A stretch of 64,000 nt of DNA from Glycine soja (GCF_004193775.1 NC_041016.1:44255522-44319521), one strand, 5' to 3'; shown: positions 38,363 to 50,649, numbered from the stretch's first letter. The notes: generated by a model not told the origin, from the sequence alone. Numbers and translations: made by a program.

Positions 38363-39345
38363 AAGTTTAAAATCTTTGGTTAAATTTTCTCACTCGAAAT
38401 ATTCAACTGTACTTATAGGTACGTCGTTCAAGTACATGCCTAATTTTCCACCTTATTAAAGTTGTGTGTAAAGAAAATGTCCAAAAAAGTTAACCTTAAA
38501 CGTATTGTGTATGTTTTCCATTTAAATAAGATTGTCTTTTGTAAAACCAACTGTGTTTCCAGATAAAAAAAAATTATTTAAAATGTGACCAGTAACCACC
38601 AAAAGAATAAGATAAAGAAAGTATATTACACAAAAAAGGAATGATATATGAATTAAAATAAGACAAATATAATAGAAAAGTAAAATAAGATGGAGGTATA
38701 TGTTTCGAGGATTGGTTCTCCCTTGAAAAATTCTGTATGGTTTTGGTCCAAGACTCCTAGTTGTCCTTTAAAATTTGTAAAAGGACAAACAAGTCAATAG
38801 GAAATTATAATTCTTGCTAGTATTTCTAGTAAATGGGGTTAAGTGCAAAGCACTAAGCAGGTCATGCACATGCATGAATGATATATATAAAGATTTTTTT
38901 CTGTCTCTAAACAATGCCCTTTAGGTCTCATGAAAAGGCAAATGGAATGAAAATAGAAGTATTATCAATATTATAGTAAACCAACTCACCCCAACAGTTG
39001 CTTATCATTGGCAAAAGGGTCAAACAAAATAATAATGAACAAGTCCAATTTTTTAAATTTGGTAAAATTCCACCACCTCCTTTGCTTGTTGTTCAATTCA
39101 AAAATCAACCTAGAAGATCCTTGAGATTCTGGATGAAATCTGTGGGATATCGCTTTCCAAACTGTCAGATTTCCTATGAGGATTATGTATCTTCTTGATC
39201 ATGATAGGTTCCCATTTAAAATATCACACTCTCATTCAACTCATTACATTATTCTTCATCTCTATCCCTCTTCCTTGTTCTCTTCTTTCATCCATTTTTC
39301 TTCTTCTGTTGTGGCTAGCTAGCACATAATATCTTCCAAGTTATT

Positions 39346-40954
39346 ATGGCTATGACTGTAGAGGCTCAGTTCCATGTTTTGGCTGTTGATGACAGTATTA
39401 TTGACCGAATGCTGATTGAGAGGCTCCTAAAAACCTCTTCCTTTCATGGTACTTTTTTTTTGTCCACTATTTACTTTATTTCTTTTAATATGCATTTTTA
39501 TTGTTATACCGTCAAAGGTTTTGAAAAATGATCTGTCACCGTCACATTTATCTATAATTTTCCACAATAACAAAAAACGCAGCCAAAATGTGGCTGTGAC
39601 CATGTTATAAAACCTTGATATTGCCATATTATCGAAGAAACATATGATATGAGCATGTTGTTTGTTTGTGTAATCATTTATGATATTTTTCCTTTTTCCT
39701 GAAGGTGGGATTTGGGGTAATGAATTTGATAACTGATATTTGATTCTTGTGAATATTTGTTGAAATCACAGTTACTACAGTGGACTCTGCCACTAAGGCC
39801 TTAAAATTTCTTGGTTTGGTTGAAGATGAGTTGAGGACTTTTGACACCACTGTTGCATCAGAAATTCATCAGGTTCAATTCTCTAACTAAATAATTACTC
39901 ACACATATGCCCTAAAACATTTTTGTGGACAAGTTTGTATTAACCATTGGTTAAATTGTTCATGCAGGATGTAGATATAAACCTGATTATAACAGATTAC
40001 TGCATGCCAGGAATGACTGGCTATGATCTGCTGAGAAAAATCAAGGTAGGCTTTCGTGCATTTACCAAGACTTTTTTAAGAAGCTTGTGTCACTTTTTTA
40101 TTTGATTAATCTAGCTTCAATTTCGTTGAATCCTACCATACCATATGAATACATCACAGAACTTGGTCAAATTATGCACGATGGATTTGATTTTGCCTTT
40201 CCATCTTTTAGGAAACAATTTGAAAGGATATGATCTTATTTCTAAAATAAAAATTATGTGAATTTTTAGACAATTTTTTTTAAAAAAAAATTCCTTCTGA
40301 CATCTTAGTTGGCATATTTTCCAAATTTCCAATATAACAAATCAAATTTGATCATGGCCATCATGGTATATCTTTGACAGCCTGTATATTCTTCTGCTTG
40401 ATGATGTTAAAAAATAATATTAAGTTCCTTGATTTGCAGGAATCTAAATCTCTTAAAAACATACCAGTTGTGATTATGTCCTCAGAGAATGTACCATCAA
40501 GGATCAACAGGTGAGGAATCCTAAACTCCCAATCCAATACCAACTTAATTATTTTGAAATTTTCAAATTCACATATTATGGGGGCATCACATGGCTAAAT
40601 TTGACTAACATGCCCTTTTTAAAATAAATAAAAAATCACATATTAGGGGTCATCACATGGCTTACATGACTTTTTTTTTTCTTTTCAAAATTTCAAATAA
40701 ATTTTAGGGGGCATTACATGCCTAAATTTCATATTTGACTTACATGACATTTTTTTTTTTGTATCAGATGCTTGGAAGAGGGAGCAGAAGAGTTCTTTCT
40801 GAAACCAGTTCAACAGGCAGATGTGAACAAGCTGAAGCCACATTTGATGAAATCAAGAGCAAAGGAAGAGCAAGACCAACCCTTCAATAACAAAAGGAAG
40901 GACATGGAAGAAATCCATTCCCCAAATAAAACCAGAATAAAATGTAGCAGTTAA
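39346..40954 (+). CDS. Type-A two-component response regulator (ARR8/ARR9-like), five exons
   Basis: Exons: 39346-39448, 39772-39872, 39968-40045, 40440-40510, 40768-40954. Introns are GT..AG and the frame is continuous, giving 179 residues. It is nearly all receiver domain: acidic pair D15-D16 ([20 protein letters not shown]), phospho-acceptor D78 ([17 protein letters not shown]), switch serine at 108 ([13 protein letters not shown]) and conserved K130 ([16 protein letters not shown]). A short basic, hydrophilic tail follows, with no DNA-binding domain, which defines type-A regulators. In plants these accept phosphate from His-phosphotransfer proteins and dampen cytokinin signalling. The exon pattern and N-terminus fit the ARR8/ARR9 subgroup, from memory. 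No lesion was seen. Confidence 0.94.
40570..40760. repeat. Imperfect triplication inside intron 4 of the response regulator
   Basis: Three related blocks (about 40570-40620, 40633-40682, 40706-40760) share GGGGGCATCACATGGCT-like and TTACATGACTTTTT-like words. The last one ends at the polypyrimidine tract of the 3' splice site. Confidence 0.6.
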
Positions 40955-40959
40955 AATTG

Positions 40960-43900
40960 GTTTCAAATTAAAAATAAAAAAATTGATGAAACATAGGTAG
41001 TGCCTATAACATTTTCCTCTTCTCTCGCTTGCTTGGTAGTGAAAAGTTAGGCAGTCAATAATCATGCAAAAGGGATAAAGAGTACAAGTCATTTATGTAA
41101 ATAGCCTGAGAAAGAATTCCATTCAATTTTGGTCATCAAATATCATTTCATTTTGACAAGTCTTTTTAATTTCCATTGTGTCCTTCATCAGTTTAACCTA
41201 AAACAGGCGCCTCAATTTTCTTCCTAGCTTCACTTTTATGTTTTTATTTTAATTAGAGTTTCTCCAGCATGTTCAAAATTAAAATTAAAGTCTATTTTGG
41301 ATTGGATAATATTTACAATTAATTATAGATATAATCGACTATTGTTAATAAGTTTTATTTTTGGATATGTTACATACAAATAATTTTAAGATAATTTATT
41401 TGATTTTTTTTGGTAGATAGATAATTTATTTATTGATTACTTTTTTATTATAAAATATAAAAAAGGAATTAAATTATTTATAATAGTTGCTTTATATTTA
41501 AGTTAATCAATAGAGATAAAATAAGAAAACAAAAATCTTGTAAAAAATAATCTAGCTATTACCTTTTGATCAGAATTCTAAAATTTTGTTTTACTTAAAA
41601 AAAAAAACTATTTCCTTTTTTTGTTATAATCCAAAATACTAAACACATTGTAAACTGTAACAAAAAAATAAAAAACGCGTTGTAATGGTAAAAAACCTTT
41701 AAATGCAAATCTTTTAGCAGTTCTTTATTTTCTTTGGTTGGCGGTAAGAGAAACAACTCAAACAAGGAACGATATCACCACTAAAAATGCTTTAATAATT
41801 TGAGCAGTATTTTTATTTTTACTGTATTTACATAATAAAATAAGAAAAAAAAATACATATTCCGCAATATGTATTTGCACAATAAAATAAGAGATTTGTT
41901 CGTTACCACTAACGCCATAACAAATATCGAGCATTAGTGCAAAATAATAAATTCATAGAAGAAAAGAAGCATCAATTTTAAAAAAATAAAAAAAACTTTC
42001 TAAATAAGTTATCTTTTCAAAGAGTACAATAAAACAATGCTAATTTGAGATTATAGAGTAAATCAAAGTTTTCAAAATATAGAATGAAAAATATATCCTT
42101 AAAAATGCTAATCGGGAGTAGATCGATGTATGAGAAGCCAAGTAAAAATTAAATGCATATAATAGATAGGGAAGACATCAATGAGATAGGCATTGACGTA
42201 AATCACTAAGCTCTGGGATAACAAAGCAAAGAGGCATTATTTGATGGAGGTGAAATGAGATTTTGAACATAATGCGAAAAAAAGGACAGGTAAAAGTGAA
42301 ATTGCATTATAATGCTAAGGATATAATATATGGTAAGAAAATATTAATTAATGATCTTTTATAAAAGTTATTAATTATGCTTGACATAAGTAATTAAAGA
42401 TCTAAAATGAACTTTCACTTTTCTGATGTGGGTTTTAATCTCCTTAACATTACTTTTTCCATTTGCTGGACATCCCACCTTAGGAAGATCCTCTTATGCC
42501 TAGGGACTAATTGAGTGAAATTAGTTGTAGTTTGAACTTGTGTTCTAATCCTTTAAGGGGTCTCTGACTGATAAGTAAAAAAACAAAACCTAAGAAGCTT
42601 ATAGTTTAAATACTTACAAGTAATAAGCTGGAAAAATAAACTAGTCTATGAAACACTTATAAACTAATCAAATAAGTTATAAATTAATTTGAATGTCATG
42701 TCAAGTACACTCGTAATTACAACTACAAGAATTAAATCCCACATAGTAAATTGCAATTAATAAAGAAAAGAAATTAGCAAAAAAGAAGGTTAAGGGTAAA
42801 CCAAATAGTTAAAAAAATATTGAGAGTGTAAAGTCAAAGTTAGACTCAAAGTGAAGTAAAAAAATAATGAATGAATGAATGCTTTATAGTGCGGTGATAT
42901 ATAACCACGATCAAAGGAGTTACAAAAGAAGTGAAGAAAATTTAGATTTTACAAACGTAACTTAAAAATAAGAGATGAGGAAATTTAACTTGGTAATTTC
43001 ATGTTTTTGCTTCTACATATGATAGATAATAGATATAGTGGGAAATTGGGAGACTGATATTTTGTTTTGGAGGAATTTTATAGTACTTACTTTTTATTGA
43101 AACATGATAATAAAAAGAAAGTGGCGTGCTTGACTTTATTTTAAATGCAAGTAATGAGTACTAGAAGGAAATGGTTCGATCGAAGCATGAGAGTCACAGC
43201 TAAATAAAAACGTTAAAACATACAAACTACATTAGTATGAGAAAATAAATTATGCATCCACATTGTAAAACAACCATACAATTATAAATTATTAAATATG
43301 ATAAATTTATTAATTTTTATAATAATTATCTTAAAGATCATATTATTGATGATTTGTGATTAATTGATAATGTGAAATTACTTTATACATAATTACTAAA
43401 CTTAATTACTAATATGTTTACAAAATAATTTACCTTTAGAAATTATATAAACTATATATTATAAATAAATTACGTGGCCTAAAATATGATTGAGTAAAAA
43501 AATCTTAACTGTGTTGAAGTTTTGAATTTTAACTATAAAATAATCTAAATTGAAATAAATCAAAAGGTAAAAGGATTTGAGTGTTATTACCAAACCAAAT
43601 CAAACAACTTCAACTCACGAATTTGAATTGAAAAGTCATTTTTTTAGTTTATGACTTATTTAACTAGTTTGTAAAGAAACTTATCTAACTAGCCCATAGC
43701 ATTTTTCTACATACTATTTGAACTTAAATCTTATTATAATTTTTTCATTTTTATTTTCAATATCTTAATAAAATTCTTCAATTACTGTTTCCTTTAATAA
43801 ACTATAATTATCCAAAAATATATTTTTATCTACAAAATAAAAAATAGAAACAAATCATATTGTTATCTAAAATTGATATTTTTTTTATATAATTTCATGT

Positions 43901-44570
43901 TTATTAACTAATTAAATGTTTCTAATTCAATAACCTGGTTTAACTTTTAGTGAAAAACTAGTTTTCTATCTTTCAATAACCTAAATTAGTTTTATCAATT
44001 ATTTTTAATAATAAAAAAATCATTCAAAAATTTTAAAGAACTAAAAAATGATGGTCAAATACAATGAAAGTAGAATCTAATTGGAGTTTAACCTTAAGTC
44101 GAACATGTTATTTGCTTTGAGAAAAGAGCTGTAGGCTCTCTTAACATGTTTTTTCTTTTTCGGGATAAACACAGTACTTCTTAGTTACGAGTCAAAGACT
44201 GATATTTTGAAGTAAAAAATCCATTTATGAAATTGATATCTCTCAACAAATGTTTCTTTATATGATGAGACCTGAAAATCAAATCCTTAACCTAGTACTT
44301 AAAGAACAAAATTATTTCTCATTCATGTCATGTTAGTCTCTAACATCTTCCTCTATTGATAGTTTTTCGTTTATTCAAATTATGCTAATTTTGCTTAAGC
44401 TGCCGTTATGTAACCCCCAAGGTGTCCTTCTAATCTGTGGTGGCCTTAACTTGAGGGGATTTCCAACATAAAACATAAAACATAAAACAAAATTAGGAAT
44501 CATTTTTGCTTTTATGAACGATATTTCATAATAAGCATATTAAGACCAAAAAAAACTCGCACAGTTGTAA
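40960..44570. other. AT-rich intergenic DNA
   Basis: No gene or recognisable element seen beyond the 3' untranslated part of the response regulator. Confidence 0.6.
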
Positions 44571-44579
44571 TCATTGAAT

Positions 44580-44936
44580 CTAATAAGCAACAATATTCAA
44601 AAGAAACTTTTCAAAATAGTGTTTACTATTGACAATTATATCACGCTTTGTTACATCACAATCAAATAGATGATGCAACACTCTGAGATACATTGAACGA
44701 AGGCAAAAGTGGCATACTGTTGATGCAAACTCTTTCAAGTTGAAATTCCGAAAAGCACAATATCTTGATTCTGAACGTGCGTTTGTCTCACCTCTGAAGT
44801 CCATATCATACTGGATGCTGCTTGATTTTGAGCGATCAACCACGTTCCACAGCATTTTAGGATGCAAAAATTGTATGATACTCAAGCCGATGTAACCTTC
44901 ACAACTCGTTAAAATTCCTGCTGGTAAACCTGACAA
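44580..44936 (-). other. Possible exon of an unknown transcript
   Basis: A 118-codon frame of balanced composition with no recognised domain (CEGYIGLSIIQFLHPK, ESRYCAFRNF, CHFCLRSMYLRVLHHLF). On the minus strand a fair 3' splice signal (TTTTTGTCAG) sits at its upstream border near 44937, so it could be a terminal exon. A chance frame or non-coding exon is equally possible. Confidence 0.3.
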
Positions 44937-45230
44937 AAATGTCTAATCTATAAATATTGTCCACATATTAAAACAATGTCTATGTGCATTGAAACCAACG
45001 TGCTTGATGTTTGTCACAATCACATTCAAACAAACATCTCTTTAACTTCATTTGTCGTTGTCAATACAGCATGTAATGTTGCAAGATCACAGACATAGTG
45101 GGAGTGTGCTCTTCTGTTGTTATCTTGCATTGCCTTCATTAACTCTTCCCTCTTTGCACTTAGTTTTCAATTGTTTTTCCCCAACAGTAACAAATAGAGA
45201 AGCCAACCTATAATAAATGGACTAAACCAA

Positions 45231-45430
45231 CAACAACAACAACAAATTTTTTTATCTCACTAGATAAGGTCGGCTACATGGATCACACAATGCCATTCGG
45301 CATGGTTAAAAGTCAAAGTTTTAGAAAATTTAAGTCTGAGATCTCCATGATTTCTTCCAATGTCCTTTTTGGTCTCCCTCTTCTCCTAGTCCCTTTACAA
45401 TCCAACATTCACTACCATATACTATAACTG
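45231..45430 (-). mobile_element. RTE-type LINE 3' fragment or SINE with 19-bp target duplication
   Basis: A 200-bp insertion with (CAA)n at its left end, which is (TTG)n as a minus-strand tail, and the common plant repeat core CTAGATAAGGTCGGCTACAT near 45260. The 19-mer from AATAAATGG to CTAAACCAA is identical on both sides (45212-45230 and 45431-45449), a perfect target duplication. A related core lies at 49453-49550. From memory this core belongs to RTE-like non-LTR elements. Confidence 0.65.
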
Positions 45431-45885
45431 AATAAATGGACTAAACCAAAGCAACAATATGAATTGAAAACACGGAGAAAGCTTCCTAGTAAACTATTCT
45501 TCCATTTCTTATTCATTCCCTAGTGTTATGCTATCAGCTTTAGTCCAAACACTTAAGGAGATTTGTTTTAATGTACTTATCGAGAAATTACATAAGTGGG
45601 CCCAACACCACGTCTTAACCCACACCCTTTGTATAAACCTTTTCTGAATATTTAACAGCAAGGACTTTTCCCCAGTACACCAATCTCTCTTTGTAAATTG
45701 AAACATATCTACCAATGTGTTAACACTCTTCACTAGACTCAGCCACATCTTGACCACTATGTTAGTGTTTTACTAGTTGTCACTTGGATCAGGCCATGTA
45801 CCAAGCTTACTTTTTCCAAGAACCAATTCATGTGTTACTCACTGCTCCCCAGTCATCACTGGGCTGCGTGATCTGCTTGTACTAT

Positions 45886-45971
45886 AATTGTCCAATCAAT
45901 TCAAATCATCAACTCCGATACCATTTCTTGAATAATTGTCCAATCAATTCAAATCATCAACTCCGATACCA
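45886..45971 (-). repeat. 48-bp tandem duplication carrying a primer-site-like motif
   Basis: The 38-base stretch 45886-45923 is repeated at 45934-45971 with period 48. Each copy ends in CTCCGATACCA, the reverse complement of TGGTATCGGAG. Confidence 0.8.
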
Positions 45972-45973
45972 CT

Positions 45974-46050
45974 TGTTCTACCATTAGGAGTCCAAAAGAC
46001 GATCATCAGTCCTTCCACTTTATATGGTCCTAACTAACAATGTCCTCACA
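45974..46050 (-). mobile_element. TRIM-like short LTR flanked by polypurine and primer-binding sites
   Basis: On the minus strand, CAAGGGGAGAATG (polypurine-like) is followed by a 77-bp TG..CA unit, two bases, then TGGTATCGGAG (Met-tRNA-like primer site). A single LTR with both sites, one on each side, is what a junction of tandem elements or a short TRIM/LARD element looks like. No second LTR was found. Confidence 0.4.
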
Positions 46051-46059
46051 TTCTCCCCT

Positions 46060-47170
46060 TGCCTGAATTCCCAACACCCAAAGGGAAAGTGATTCCTTCT
46101 TGAAAAGACTCTAATATAAATCCAAAGTCTGTGCTAAAGTTTTCTTGTATGATAGAGACTTAATACAAATGAACTATTGCAGATTTAGTGTCATAAAAAA
46201 TTCTGTTGATATGTGTGCCAAGTGGCTGTCCGACTAAGAAATAACTGCACATTTATTTTTATGACACCATTAATCCACTTACAAATGAAGTAGGATTTCA
46301 AACATGTTGGGCGAATCTTGGGAGTGCCCTTAAAACGTGGACCAATTTCTTTCATAAATTTATTTAGGCGTGATCTAGGATGGCAAATTTTGATGGCAGC
46401 ATCATATCTATGAAGATTTTGGTTTGTTTGTTGGAGTGGAACACTCAGACTTTAAAGAGAATATCTAAACTTATCTTTCACTAGATATGTTTGTAGAGAG
46501 ATTGAGTACCTATTCTATTTTTCATGTCTTTTCTTTTACTTTTTGTTAAATTAGACTGTCTTTTGTGTACCCTTTCTCTCTCCCTCTTCCCACCCCAACA
46601 ATAAAAACCAGAGAAGGAAACTATCGATATTGCAGTTCATAAGATAAGCTAACATTAAAATATAAAAAGTATAGAAATTATTGACACAACACGCATTATC
46701 ATAGCAAGTAAAAATTGAAGTCCTATAATTATCCAAATCAAAAGGAAAATACCTGCTCAAGCACCTGCTTGATGATCATGATGACTTAGTCGCATATAAA
46801 TAGAAGATGTGTTATCATCCCAATAAGCTAAAAATGCAGGGAGGGAGAACTTGGTGAAGTTCTTCAATGATATAGCCCTTTAGAAGAAAAGCTACAGTGA
46901 TTGTTTCCAGTCACTTACCGTAAAGAGTCATATCTGTTATAAACAAAATGATGCATAAATATGTTTTAAAACAAGATGATTTATGATAGTTAACATGTAA
47001 GGTTTGTAAAAGGTCCCTATCATATATTTTCGCAAATCTCGATGATTTTCCAAATTCTAATGAAAAGTGAAAACACGAAGGAAGACACTGATAACCAGAA
47101 GCAATGCATTGGCCCTTGCAAACAAGTCTAGAAAGAATCTTCTAGATGTGAGGGTTCTTTCATAAGCATA
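46060..47170. other. Region downstream of the PPR gene, no coding gene seen
   Basis: May hold 3' untranslated exons of the PPR transcript: on the minus strand GT-type donors occur near 46752 (GAGCAGGTATTTT) and 46915 (ACGGTAAGTG). This is not provable without transcripts. Confidence 0.4.
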
Positions 47171-47173
47171 TCA

Positions 47174-48937
47174 TCATATCAGCTTCTGCTGTATTTTATT
47201 CATTGTATTTCTCGACATCAGACCCCTATCCATCACATGATTCCAGAAGATCTGTGACACTTTGTTTTCATTAGCATCAGATGTGCTAAAGCATCTATAA
47301 AGTTTGACTGTTATCATCAACCTTCTCCTAGCCATCTCTTCTAGCATACTTGAGGCAGCACTTACATTCCCCACATTCCAATAAGCATATGCAATACTGG
47401 TGTAGATAACACTTTCACCTGATATACCCTTTCCTTCCATATGATAGAATAACCTTTCAGCACATTGAATCCTTTCTACCTTGCATGACCTTCTTATCAA
47501 TGCCCTGTATACTGAAACATCAAGACAAATTCCTCTACTCAGAAACTCGTCTGGAAGGGCTAAAACTGCATCCATATTGTCTTTCTTATTGTAGCCATCT
47601 ACAATCCATGAATACGTACAATAACTGGGGGTAAATCCAGCATCAAGCATGCTGAACATTAACTCCGTTGCACTTTCCAGCTCATTTGTCTTGCAGAACC
47701 CATGAATCAGTGCCTTATATGTAAATGGATCAGGTTTTAGACCAGCTTCTAACATCTTGTTCTTAAATTTCAAAGCTGACTTCAAATCTCCAATCTTGCA
47801 GTAAGCATTAATTAGTGTGTTGCATGTGATATTGTCAGCTTGAAGTTTCCTTTCACTCATTTCATTCAACAGTTTGTTTGCATCCCTTATCCTGCCATCT
47901 CGACACAGCTTGCGCAGAATTGAATTATAAGTAACAACTCCAGGGTACAATCCCTTAGCCTCCATCAGTTTGCACATTTTCAGAGCTTCTTCCAGTTCGT
48001 TTGTTTTACAATAACCATCAATCAATGTAGTATATGTCACATGATTGGGAGTTGCATTTTTTATTTCACTAAACATCCTCATAGCTTCTCTCATCCTGCC
48101 TTCTTTACAAAATCCATAAATAAGAGAGTTATAACTAACAATATCAAGGTTTATCCCCTCTCTTTCCATTCTGTTCTGGATGGATAAAGCCTCATAGTGC
48201 ATACCTTTCTTGCAATACAACGATAACAAAGTATTGTATGTGAAGATATCCTGAAGCACACCCTTAACATCCATCTCATTTAATAACTGTTCTGCCCTTT
48301 CCACATCTCCTGATTTTGAACAAGCATGGAATAAACAATTGTAAATGTAAATATTGGGAACAACCCCAACTTGAACCATCCTCTTGTAAATTTTCCACAC
48401 CATGTGAGTAACCCCATCCTTCAACAAGGAATTCAAAAGAACAGTACAAGCATGCAAATGAGGTTTGACTTCATGTAACCTCATCTGCTCAAAAACTTGA
48501 ATTGCATCCTGTGTCATCTTTGACTTGGCATAATGTATGACAAGCCAGCTCAAAACTTGAGAATTAACTTCCTGGTTGTCATGAGTCCTCACCAAAGTGC
48601 TCAAAACTGAAGGAGATGAAAGAAAATCCTTGTGGGCAATTTTTTCAAGCACATGTTGTGCAGTTTTGAAATGCTTATGTTTGGTGAGGATGTGAATCGT
48701 GGCCCATGAACATTGCAAGGAATGGCTATAATGTGGGATGGAGTCAAGCCATTTGAAGAATGGGAAGGAATGAGAGAGCCCATAACCATAGAGTGAGAGC
48801 TGTAATAGAACCTTGTGAATGGTAGAGGAAGTGAGAGCAGAGGCATTCTTCACCTTCAACAGATTGCCCCAGTGACCCTTGACCACAATTGAACACACAC
48901 TATCAACAAATTGGTTATGACTCCCAATCAAAACCAT
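47174..48937 (-). CDS. P-class pentatricopeptide repeat (PPR) protein
   Basis: An intronless 587-residue frame from ATG 48935-48937 to the stop at 47174. From about residue 126 there are twelve consecutive ~35-residue PPR units, with typical cores such as DIFTYNTLLSLYCKKG, HVTYTTLIDGYCKTNELEEA, DPFTYKALIHGFCKTNELES and ESVIYTSIAYAYWNVGN. All are P-type, with no L/S units or E/DYW tail, so RNA stabilisation, splicing or translation is likelier than C-to-U editing. Such proteins bind organellar RNA, one base per repeat. The first ~45 residues could carry a mitochondrial or plastid signal, but none is clear-cut. From memory it resembles the Arabidopsis At5g38730 type. No frameshift or stop was seen. 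Confidence 0.93.
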   Translation of the reverse strand: MVLIGSHNQFVDSVCSIVVKGHWGNLLKVKNASALTSSTIHKVLLQLSLYGYGLSHSFPFFKWLDSIPHYSHSLQCSWATIHILTKHKHFKTAQHVLEKIAHKDFLSSPSVLSTLVRTHDNQEVNSQVLSWLVIHYAKSKMTQDAIQVFEQMRLHEVKPHLHACTVLLNSLLKDGVTHMVWKIYKRMVQVGVVPNIYIYNCLFHACSKSGDVERAEQLLNEMDVKGVLQDIFTYNTLLSLYCKKGMHYEALSIQNRMEREGINLDIVSYNSLIYGFCKEGRMREAMRMFSEIKNATPNHVTYTTLIDGYCKTNELEEALKMCKLMEAKGLYPGVVTYNSILRKLCRDGRIRDANKLLNEMSERKLQADNITCNTLINAYCKIGDLKSALKFKNKMLEAGLKPDPFTYKALIHGFCKTNELESATELMFSMLDAGFTPSYCTYSWIVDGYNKKDNMDAVLALPDEFLSRGICLDVSVYRALIRRSCKVERIQCAERLFYHMEGKGISGESVIYTSIAYAYWNVGNVSAASSMLEEMARRRLMITVKLYRCFSTSDANENKVSQIFWNHVMDRGLMSRNTMNKIQQKLI

Positions 48938-50057
48938 GTCTATTAATAATATGACCGATATGGCCCATTATTTTCATTTCACAACCATACTTTGGTGCTA
49001 TGCTTGGTTTTCTTCAATTTGTTTTTCTTGCTCATGTGTTGCTTTTCACATTCTTTGATAACCCTGAAGAAGTGGAATGTCTCATTAAAATATTACCCAA
49101 TAAGAAAGAATTAAATTAGCAAATCTTTATAATAAATTGAATGTTTAAATAGGTTGCTAAAATATTCTAATGGACTCTGAAATTAGTAAAAAAAATTAAT
49201 ATGTCTATACTAGTTGATGGTCGTTTGAATTCTGTTAATTGAGATAAATCTTTTAGCTATTTGTAAACAAAGCATTTACATTGTTATCTTTCAAACAAAA
49301 ATGAAAAATCAGGCCTGAAAATGAGCTAAGATGAACAACTCATAGCTATTTAGCTTATATTGATACATCTTTGGTGTTAACTTTTCAAAAATAGCAGGCC
49401 CAAAAATATGGTAATCTTAGATACTTTCTCAGTTGCCAACCAAATGACACCGGACACAACGACAACTACAACAACTAAAGCCTTAACCCACTAGGTGAAG
49501 TCAGCTACATAAATCGTACTATGTTATTCAGCACAGTTAAGGACCAAACGAAACTGACACACTGCAAAAATAAAAAATAAAATACTACAATTTCCACTCT
49601 ATCTTCGACTACCCTAATTATGTCTCAAGTTTGAGGTAAATCACAGTCTAAATCAATAGACAACACCATTCAAATACCCAAGATCCTCTATCAATTCATA
49701 AACGTCAAGACAAATTATCATTAAAACAACAACAAACAAAAAATTAGCCCCTGAAATTGCTTAGTGTAGTTCACACGGATGGAAAAGAGAATGCGTGGGA
49801 GTGGGAATGAAAAGCTAATAATTATGCAGGGAAGGGTAGTGACAGAAGTACACACATACTATACCATGCATCAGACAAACGTCATCTCATTTATCTCAGA
49901 ACATTAATCAAACACAAGGTATGCATCTTATTCCATGTTTAAATCTCAACACAAAAGAGTGAACAGAAGCCTAAGAGTTCTTGCATTGCATTCATTACAT
50001 CAATCAGCTACTACTACTAGCCAAGCAAACAACGAAACAGCGAAATTTGAAGATTAC
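48938..50057 (-). other. 5' leader of the PPR gene with a probable intron
   Basis: On the minus strand a donor (AAACAG|GTAATC) at 50058/50057 and an acceptor (CTTCTTCAG|GG) at 49064/49063 would join a leader exon (about 50160-50058) to 49063-48938 just before the ATG. The intron holds a second RTE-like repeat core (49453-49550). Confidence 0.4.
49453..49550 (-). mobile_element. Second RTE/SINE-like 3' fragment
   Basis: Contains (ACAAC)-type repeats, then CCCACTAGGTGAAGTCAGCT and GCACAGTTAAGGACCAAA, the same core as at 45231-45430 in the same orientation. No target duplication was found. Confidence 0.5.
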
Positions 50058-50423
50058 CTGTTTACTGAACGATTCAAAGCAGAGAGATGATTTGAATTGA
50101 AGAACGAGTAGAGATAAGGGAAAAGTAAAAGTAAAACCCAGGTAAGGGTAATGGCCGTTTGATGCGGTTTTGGTCGTAAAATTATCAGTCTAGCTTGTTA
50201 TTGTTTTTCATGTGTTTATTTTAGTTTTTATAAATAATCAGAAATTGAAAACTATTTTAAATAGAATTCCTAAATTAAAATTAAAATTAGAAATCATTTT
50301 AAATATTTTGTTTATAAAATCAACTACTTCTTCTAAAATAAAGTAATTTTTATGATTGTAACTAAAATACAAATTAACTTTTATGTTTTAATCTTTAAAA
50401 TATAGACTCAGTTTGTTTTCAGG

Positions 50424-50629
50424 TGGTGAAGATTATCAAGGATTTCATTGTTAGATGTTGCATCTATGTTTGGAGTCATATTTATCGTGAAGCCAATGAA
50501 GTGGTGGATGTGCTTGCCAAATATGATTTATCTTTAGATGGGGAGAGTAGAGTTTTTTCCATTCCCCAGGTTTTATTTATTTACAAGTTTCAGCTGGTGA
50601 ATATATATTCTTTTTCTGGTGGGTTTTAA
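50424..50629 (+). pseudogene. LINE-type RNase H C-terminal fragment
   Basis: Codons read VVKIIKDFIVRCC, then HIYREANEVVDVLAKYDLSL. HIYREAN..VADxLAK is the hallmark of the RNase H domain at the end of plant L1-type LINE polyproteins. The frame stops at 50629. A G+C-rich stretch ending CCACCAAAAATATA follows, as a LINE tail would. The rest of the element is missing (5' truncation is usual). Confidence 0.6.
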
Positions 50630-50649
50630 TTTTTAGTTGGTGTTCCGGG

